Shown here: in pieces, positions 59,674 through 64,000 of the stretch | Layout of the letters: each line of letters opens with the position of its first letter | Numbering within the stretch: the stretch's first letter is position 1 | Assembly: GCA_018401885.1 (NCBI GenBank) | Contig: JAGYKB010000001.1 | Span: 1 to 64,000, forward strand | DNA length: 64,000 nt | Direction: 5' to 3' | Source of the DNA: Gammaproteobacteria bacterium | GTDB lineage: Bacteria > Pseudomonadota > Gammaproteobacteria > Pseudomonadales > Pseudohongiellaceae | Translations under genes and position numbers: made by a program | The notes under the pieces: generated by a model | Told to the model about the DNA's origin: nothing | Databases searched by the model: none | The model's input: only the letters and a program-made list of their open reading frames with translations

Positions 59674-60807
59674 CTACTTTTGGAGTCCAACAAATTCTGC
59701 AGCCCAATCGAGAACTGCGCGACTGTCTCCTTTAAATGCTACGCGCTGCTGCTTTTTTGTCATCTGATATTCATACATCGGGTCGTAGTAATCGACAAGA
59801 AGGCCTCGGATCCAAGCGCGATGTTGATCGAGATCGTTGTCGTTGTTAAGTGCGGCTGACATCGTCATACGCAGCGCCGAATGGCGTTCACCACCAAGTC
59901 TTTTTCTGATTTTGTCTAGACTGTCGAGGAGGGACTCTGCAAACAAGTCTTTTCCTTTGTTTGCGTCAAGGCGGACGAAGTCGGTAAGATTCGACACAAT
60001 ATAATCGTTTAGAATAGTTTCTACGCGGAATTCTAAAGGCTCTTCTACCTGAATTATCGGTGCTATATTCATGGCTCTGTGAAGTTCTAGAGGGACTGAT
60101 AGTGAGCCAATCGCTCTGCTCTCATCTTCGAGAAATAGGGCGGTGCTGTCTCGCTGCTCCTGTCTCAGAAGTTCAAGAGCTAACCGGTTCTCGAAAACAA
60201 CCTGTGAGGGCTGCGCGGACACGCGTTTACCAAAGGCTGAGCCTCGATGATTAGCGATTCCTTCGAGATCGACTGAGTCCGTAATCTTGTTTATAAGATG
60301 TGTTTTCCCCGTTCCGGTTTTTCCAGCGACAATAATAATCTCTTTTTTATCCGCGACGCGTATTGTCGTTTGCATAAGATGACGACGTAGTGCCTTATAG
60401 CCACCACTTATTCGCGGTAGCTCAAATCCTCTCTGGGCAAGCCACATTTGTGCTGTCTGAGAACGAAGGCCGCCTCGAAAGCAAAGGATTACGGCTGAAG
60501 GGTTTGCTGTTATAAATTCGACCCATGCATCGACTCTTCGTCGTTTTACGTCTCCGCAGACGAGTTCATGTCCAAGTACAATTGCGGCATCTTGTCCTTT
60601 TTTCTTATAGCAGGTGCCGACTTGGGCGCGTTCAGGGTCGGTGAGCAAAGGGAGATTATGAGAGTTGGGGATATGCCCGTCGAGATACTCGCATTCAGCC
60701 CTCACATCGATAAGCGGGATGGAATCGAGTAATAATTCAGTGAAGTGCTCCGAAGTTACTTGCTCTGGATGAGGTGCTGAACCTGTGTTTGATGCTGTTG
60801 TATCCAT
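59674..60807 (-). CDS. mnmH: tRNA 2-selenouridine/geranyl-2-thiouridine synthase
   Basis: MnmH (SelU, YbbB) replaces sulfur with selenium in 2-thiouridine at the wobble position of some tRNAs, through a geranylated intermediate. The 377-residue product has an N-terminal rhodanese domain (IPLIDVRAECEYLDGHIPNSHNLP) with the catalytic Cys109 in CFRGGLRSQ, and a P-loop domain with Walker A GKTGTGKT at 162-169 and a Walker-B-like LFLEDESRAIG. This implies a selenophosphate source (SelD) elsewhere in the genome. It is 37 bases before the AddB-like gene on the minus strand and divergent from DUF1285. Confidence 0.93.
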   Translation of the reverse strand: MDTTASNTGSAPHPEQVTSEHFTELLLDSIPLIDVRAECEYLDGHIPNSHNLPLLTDPERAQVGTCYKKKGQDAAIVLGHELVCGDVKRRRVDAWVEFITANPSAVILCFRGGLRSQTAQMWLAQRGFELPRISGGYKALRRHLMQTTIRVADKKEIIIVAGKTGTGKTHLINKITDSVDLEGIANHRGSAFGKRVSAQPSQVVFENRLALELLRQEQRDSTALFLEDESRAIGSLSVPLELHRAMNIAPIIQVEEPLEFRVETILNDYIVSNLTDFVRLDANKGKDLFAESLLDSLDKIRKRLGGERHSALRMTMSAALNNDNDLDQHRAWIRGLLVDYYDPMYEYQMTKKQQRVAFKGDSRAVLDWAAEFVGLQK

Positions 60808-60879
60808 TGTTCTTTTGCCCGTTCAGCTGTCCAGAAATGATTGTCGTGTAGTGTATCAGCTCTATGCTAGATTGGAGGA

Positions 60880-61470
60880 ATGGCCATTAATTTTCCTAAA
60901 AAAAGTGATATCAGTTCCTTGGAGGCTGCTGCGCAATCCGGTCAGTGGAGAGGTGCCGCGCCAGTTCATCTATGGGACCCCCCTTTCTGTGGCGACATAG
61001 ATATTGAAATTCGCCGAGACGGTAGCTGGTGGCACGAAGGCCGTCCGATTAAGCGCAAAGGTATGGCAGAGCTTTTTGCCTCGATTCTCTTGTATGAAAA
61101 GGGCGAGCACTTTTTGGTGACGCCTGCCGAGAAAGTCCGTATCCGTGTTGAGGATTGTCCGTTCTTGTTAACAGAGCTTCGCGTAGAAAATGCCGGTGAT
61201 CCGTTGAACCAGCGTCTCTTGCTGCGCACGAGCTTAGGTGAGGGGGTCGCGATAGGTCCTGAGCATCCATTAATTATTGGCGTTGATCGAACCGACTCGA
61301 TTGGCAACAAAGAGCCACATCCGACTGTTGATGTGAGAGCGGGGCTCCTCGGCTTAATTTCCCGCTCTGTCTTCTATCAGCTGGCTGAATTGGTTGAGTC
61401 CCATGCAGGCGATCGAGTGAGCGAGGTTTTCGGGGTGTGGAGCGAGGGTGTATTTTTCCCCTTGGCTTAA
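60880..61470 (+). CDS. DUF1285 protein
   Basis: The 196-residue protein matches DUF1285, a family of unknown function. The signature HLWDPPFCGDIDIEIRRDGS followed by WWHEGRPIKR, EHFLVTPAEKVRIRVEDCPF and HPTVDVRAGLLGLISRSVFYQL is clear, and no membrane segment or signal peptide is seen. ATG 60880 has a GGAGG only 1 base upstream, unusually close; the only other in-frame upstream codons before a stop are ATT and GGA, so the start is either this ATG or a codon further in. It is divergent from mnmH. Confidence 0.82.
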   Translation: MAINFPKKSDISSLEAAAQSGQWRGAAPVHLWDPPFCGDIDIEIRRDGSWWHEGRPIKRKGMAELFASILLYEKGEHFLVTPAEKVRIRVEDCPFLLTELRVENAGDPLNQRLLLRTSLGEGVAIGPEHPLIIGVDRTDSIGNKEPHPTVDVRAGLLGLISRSVFYQLAELVESHAGDRVSEVFGVWSEGVFFPLA

Positions 61471-61502
61471 AGCAATGGCGCTATCTCTTTCTCATCCCCA
61501 TC

Positions 61503-61742
61503 CTAGTCCTTATATTCATCAAGAGCTGTTCGTACCATTTTGGCAATACGCTGTCGTAAATGATCGTCTAATTTGACCTGTAGCGGCAAAAGCGGCATGA
61601 TTAGCGGCTGTTTCAGGGCGCTATGGATTGTGCCTTGGCCCCGCAGAATGCCGCGGATCAACTCGTATACTCTTCTGTATACCACCTCGTAAATCAGACC
61701 GAAGTTTGCGATACCAGCGCAGCTTCCAATGGGAGAATCCAT
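61503..61742 (-). CDS. Candidate small protein of unknown function
   Basis: A 79-codon frame with ATG at 61742 or a shorter one from GTG 61685 fills the gap between DUF1285 and etfB on the minus strand. The last ~60 residues have a protein-like composition: [17 protein letters not shown], then [20 protein letters not shown] and [11 protein letters not shown], with basic and acidic residues mixed as in real helices. The longer start overlaps the etfB ATG. No convincing ribosome-binding site is seen and I recognise no family. It could be chance. Confidence 0.25.
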   Translation of the reverse strand: MDSPIGSCAGIANFGLIYEVVYRRVYELIRGILRGQGTIHSALKQPLIMPLLPLQVKLDDHLRQRIAKMVRTALDEYKD

Positions 61743-62490
61743 GAAGGTTCTTGTAGCTATTAAGCGCGTCGTCGACGCATATGTGAAAGTTAGAGTGAAG
61801 TCCGATGGTACGGGTATCGACCTCGCTAATGCAAAAATGGCGATTAATCCTTTTTGCGAGATAGCTGTAGAGGAAGCTATCCGCATGAAGGAAGCCGGCT
61901 CCGCCGACGAAGTAATTGCCGTATCGATTGGCGCTACCCAATGCCAGGAACAGATCCGTACTGCGCTCGCGCTAGGGGCCGACCGCGGCATTCTTATTGA
62001 AAACGACGAAGCGCTCGAGCCACTCGCGATAGCGAAACTCCTCAAAGCGGTAGTCGATAAAGAGGGGATAGACTTAGTTATTCTAGGTAAGCAGTCCATC
62101 GATACAGATAACAACCAGACGGGTCAGATGCTCGCTGCGCTTTGCAACTGGCCGCAAGGCACTTTCGCTTGCAACGCTGAAGTACGCGACGGCAAGATCG
62201 AAGTCACAAGAGAGATCGACGGCGGCGAGCAGACAGTGCTACTTAATCTGCCCGCAGTGGTAACCACTGACCTTCGTCTCAATGAGCCGCGTTATGCCTC
62301 GCTGCCCAATATTATGAAGGCAAAAAAGAAGCCTATCGATACAACGACGCCTGCGGATCTTGGTGTAGATGTGAGCTCCAATCTCAAGACGCTTAGCGTC
62401 GAGGCGCCTGCAGAACGCTCTGCTGGAATCATGGTTGAGTCAGTCGACGAATTGGTCGCGAAACTCAAGACCGAAGCCAAAGTAATATAG
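61741..62490 (+). CDS. etfB: Electron transfer flavoprotein subunit beta
   Basis: EtfB is the AMP-binding subunit of the heterodimeric electron transfer flavoprotein, which takes electrons from acyl-CoA and other dehydrogenases to the ETF-quinone oxidoreductase. The 249-residue product starts [20 protein letters not shown] at ATG 61741, with GGGAGA 5 bases upstream, and has [39 protein letters not shown] and [20 protein letters not shown] with KAKKKPI, typical of group I ETFs. A 12-codon longer version from 61729 is not needed. etfA starts 9 bases after the stop. Confidence 0.95.
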   Translation: MKVLVAIKRVVDAYVKVRVKSDGTGIDLANAKMAINPFCEIAVEEAIRMKEAGSADEVIAVSIGATQCQEQIRTALALGADRGILIENDEALEPLAIAKLLKAVVDKEGIDLVILGKQSIDTDNNQTGQMLAALCNWPQGTFACNAEVRDGKIEVTREIDGGEQTVLLNLPAVVTTDLRLNEPRYASLPNIMKAKKKPIDTTTPADLGVDVSSNLKTLSVEAPAERSAGIMVESVDELVAKLKTEAKVI

Positions 62491-62499
62491 GTGTATACG

Positions 62500-63429
62500 A
62501 TGACAACTTTAATAATTGCAGAACACGATAACGCTAGCATCAAATCTTCGACAAGAAATACGGTCACGGCGGCAGTCGAATTAGGCGCGCCAATTACGCT
62601 TTTGGTCGTGGGGTCGGATTGTCAGGCTGCTGCTTCCGAGGCGGCAAACATTGCGGGCGTATCGAAGGTCATCGTCGCCGATTCGCAAGCCTACGCGCAC
62701 CAGCTTCCCGAAGCCGTTGCACCACTTATTGCGCAAGTAGCTGGCGGGTTTGCTCACGTTCTGGCTCCAGCAACAACTACGGGCAAGAATCTTATGCCTC
62801 GCGTTGCAGCACTTCTCGATGTTGCGCAGGTCTCCGATATCGTTGCTATTAAGTCGGCCGATACATTCGTGCGTCCGATTTACGCGGGTAACGCGTTAGC
62901 GACAGTGCAGAGTGCGGATTCCGTCAAAGTGATCACCGTAAGAACGACTGCCTTTGCGGAGGCTGCCTCAGAGGGCGGTTCTGCATCGATAGAAGCGTCA
63001 GATACGGTTATCGAGCAGAGCGTTGCTAGCTTTGTATCAGAGGAGCTCTCGGTCTCCGAACGCCCAAGTCTGTCGTCTGCTAGCATCATCATTTCTGGTG
63101 GCCGCGGTATGCAGAGTGGTGAAAATTTTGTATTGCTCGAAAAGGTGGCGGATAAACTGGGTGCTGGCATTGGCGCCTCGCGCGCCGCTGTTGACGCAGG
63201 TTTTGTACCTAATGACTATCAAGTGGGTCAGACGGGCAAGATCGTCGCTCCGGACCTCTATATCGCTGTGGGCATCTCAGGGGCGATTCAGCATCTTGCT
63301 GGAATGAAAGACAGTAAAGTGATTGTTGCGATTAATAAAGATGAAGAGGCGCCAATTTTCCAGGTAGCCGATTATGGGCTCGTTGCCGATTTATTTGTCG
63401 CTTTGCCAGAGTTAGAGGCAGCACTCTAA
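62500..63429 (+). CDS. etfA: Electron transfer flavoprotein subunit alpha
   Basis: EtfA holds the FAD of the electron transfer flavoprotein. The 309-residue product starts MTTLIIAEHDNASIKSST at ATG 62500 (an in-frame GTG at 62491 is less likely), has HVLAPATTTGKNLMPRVAALL and the FAD-binding C-terminal motifs IISGGRGMQSGENF, GASRAAVDAGFVPNDYQVGQ, GISGAIQHLAGMKDSKVIVA and INKDEEAPIFQVADYGLV. The length is normal. A strong bidirectional terminator follows. Confidence 0.96.
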   Translation: MTTLIIAEHDNASIKSSTRNTVTAAVELGAPITLLVVGSDCQAAASEAANIAGVSKVIVADSQAYAHQLPEAVAPLIAQVAGGFAHVLAPATTTGKNLMPRVAALLDVAQVSDIVAIKSADTFVRPIYAGNALATVQSADSVKVITVRTTAFAEAASEGGSASIEASDTVIEQSVASFVSEELSVSERPSLSSASIIISGGRGMQSGENFVLLEKVADKLGAGIGASRAAVDAGFVPNDYQVGQTGKIVAPDLYIAVGISGAIQHLAGMKDSKVIVAINKDEEAPIFQVADYGLVADLFVALPELEAAL

Positions 63430-63490
63430 GACAATCGCCAGCAGTGAGGGCTGGGCCTCCGGCTATTCTCGCTCGCAGGTGATACAGAAA

Positions 63491-63529
63491 AAATACCCCG
63501 AGCGCTTTGAGCGGCCGGGGTATTTTTTT
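63491..63529. terminator. Bidirectional terminator between etfA and the RNase E-like gene
   Basis: AATACCCCG (63492-63500) pairs perfectly with CGGGGTATT (63515-63523), with a GC-rich inner part AGCGC/GCGG. On the plus strand TTTTTTT follows (etfA), and on the minus strand the stem is followed by TATTTTTT (rne), so it can stop both convergent transcripts. Confidence 0.85.
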
Positions 63530-63543
63530 GGTCCTTACTCTAA

Positions 63544-64000
63544 CTAACTTCGCTTGTGACGCGGGTCGTTAGGCGCGCGTCTGCGTTGCGTAGGCTTAGC
63601 GATTTCATTTTCCTGCGACTCTGCTTCAGCCGGAACTTGGGTGTCTGTAGCGCTCTCGACTACTCCCTCATCAGTGACTGTTGCCACCTCGGCATTCGTT
63701 GCCGGTGTCTCGCCAGACTCCTGCGATGCTGTTCCTGGCTCTGGCTTCTCTGATGCTTCAGAAATCACGACAGGCGCTTCATCAATCGCCGCTTCTGCGG
63801 AGCTATCCGCATCCTCAGCGCTGCCTATACGTGCTGTGTCTGCGTCTGCTGCCTCATCTCGCTGTGCACGTTTGCGTGGTCGCCGCGGGCGTCTTTCGCG
63901 TGTTTTTCGCTCGCGAGGTTCATCGTCTTTAGGTGCGGTAGATTCAGTTTCAGTAGCTGCGTCAATGTTCTCTTTTGCGTTCTCCTCGGTGCTCTGCCCG
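63544..64000 (-). CDS. rne: RNase E-like C-terminal region, partial
   Basis: An open frame runs from the window edge to a stop at 63544-63546 on the minus strand; the start lies outside. The visible ~151 residues are disordered and rich in Ala, Glu, Thr and Ser, with an arginine-rich block RERKTRERRPRRPRKRAQRDE near the middle and the end QRRRAPNDPRHKRS. Arg-rich blocks and an APNDPR ending are typical of the RNase E degradosome scaffold in pseudomonad relatives. No catalytic domain is visible, so the identity is probable, not certain. Confidence 0.65.
   Translation of the reverse strand, partial: GQSTEENAKENIDAATETESTAPKDDEPRERKTRERRPRRPRKRAQRDEAADADTARIGSAEDADSSAEAAIDEAPVVISEASEKPEPGTASQESGETPATNAEVATVTDEGVVESATDTQVPAEAESQENEIAKPTQRRRAPNDPRHKRS

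Noticed and set aside
61686-62114. Long minus-strand open frame extending through the first half of etfB
   Set aside because: The upper part mirrors etfB codons and is low-complexity Ser/Ala/Ile sequence; only the part before etfB is kept as a candidate.

Overview
The window is a stretch of gammaproteobacterial chromosome made almost entirely of housekeeping genes. Gene content and order (nuoF to nuoN; gpsA-DUF4389-sixA; leuCD-asd-fimV-truA-trpFBA-accD-folC-dedD-cvpA-purF; topA-lexA-nagZ) resemble Pseudomonadales/Cellvibrionales-type organisms. Moderate GC and the complement of genes would fit a marine member of that group, but the exact lineage is inference. I saw no insertion sequence, prophage, tRNA, rRNA or CRISPR array. 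No gap between genes exceeds 300 bases; the longest is about 270 bases before etfB.

Layout. 1-10559: the end of nuoF, then nuoG, H, I, J, K, L, M, N of respiratory complex I. 10684-13771: gpsA, a DUF4389 membrane protein, sixA and a DUF4892/OmpA-like secreted protein, followed by folE on the minus strand. 14646-30611: a long plus-strand run of biosynthesis genes (prmB, aroC, leuC, leuD, asd, fimV, truA, trpF, trpB, trpA, accD, folC, dedD, cvpA, purF). 30608-38168: minus-strand moxR-DUF58-DUF4381-batA-batB/C-batD cluster with a yciH/SUI1 gene at its end. 38319-44606: a giant NAD-glutamate dehydrogenase, pyrD and a small glutaredoxin-like gene. 44639-49630: tatD (minus), ilvE, topA. 49715-53246: lexA (minus) under two abutting SOS boxes, nagZ, mscS-type channel, hpt. 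53254-60807: an AddAB-like helicase-nuclease pair and mnmH on the minus strand. 60880-63429: DUF1285, etfB, etfA. 63544-64000: the C-terminal end of an RNase E-like gene on the minus strand.

The most striking anomaly is quality-related. nuoH, nuoI, nuoJ, nuoL and gpsA are broken by many single-base indels, mostly lost bases in short T or G runs, while the encoded protein stays recognisable across frames. nuoG, nuoK, nuoM, nuoN and everything after about 11.3 kb are clean. This looks like unpolished sequence patches rather than loss of complex I.

The best-supported regulatory finding is the lexA control region: a consensus -10 box lies inside one SOS box, and a second SOS box abuts it. Other points worth a look are the AddB-like protein with the four-cysteine Fe-S pattern, leuB missing from between leuD and asd, sulA missing beside lexA, a candidate small minus-strand gene before etfB, and several convergent-gene hairpins. 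I did not find a clearly new biological system here.
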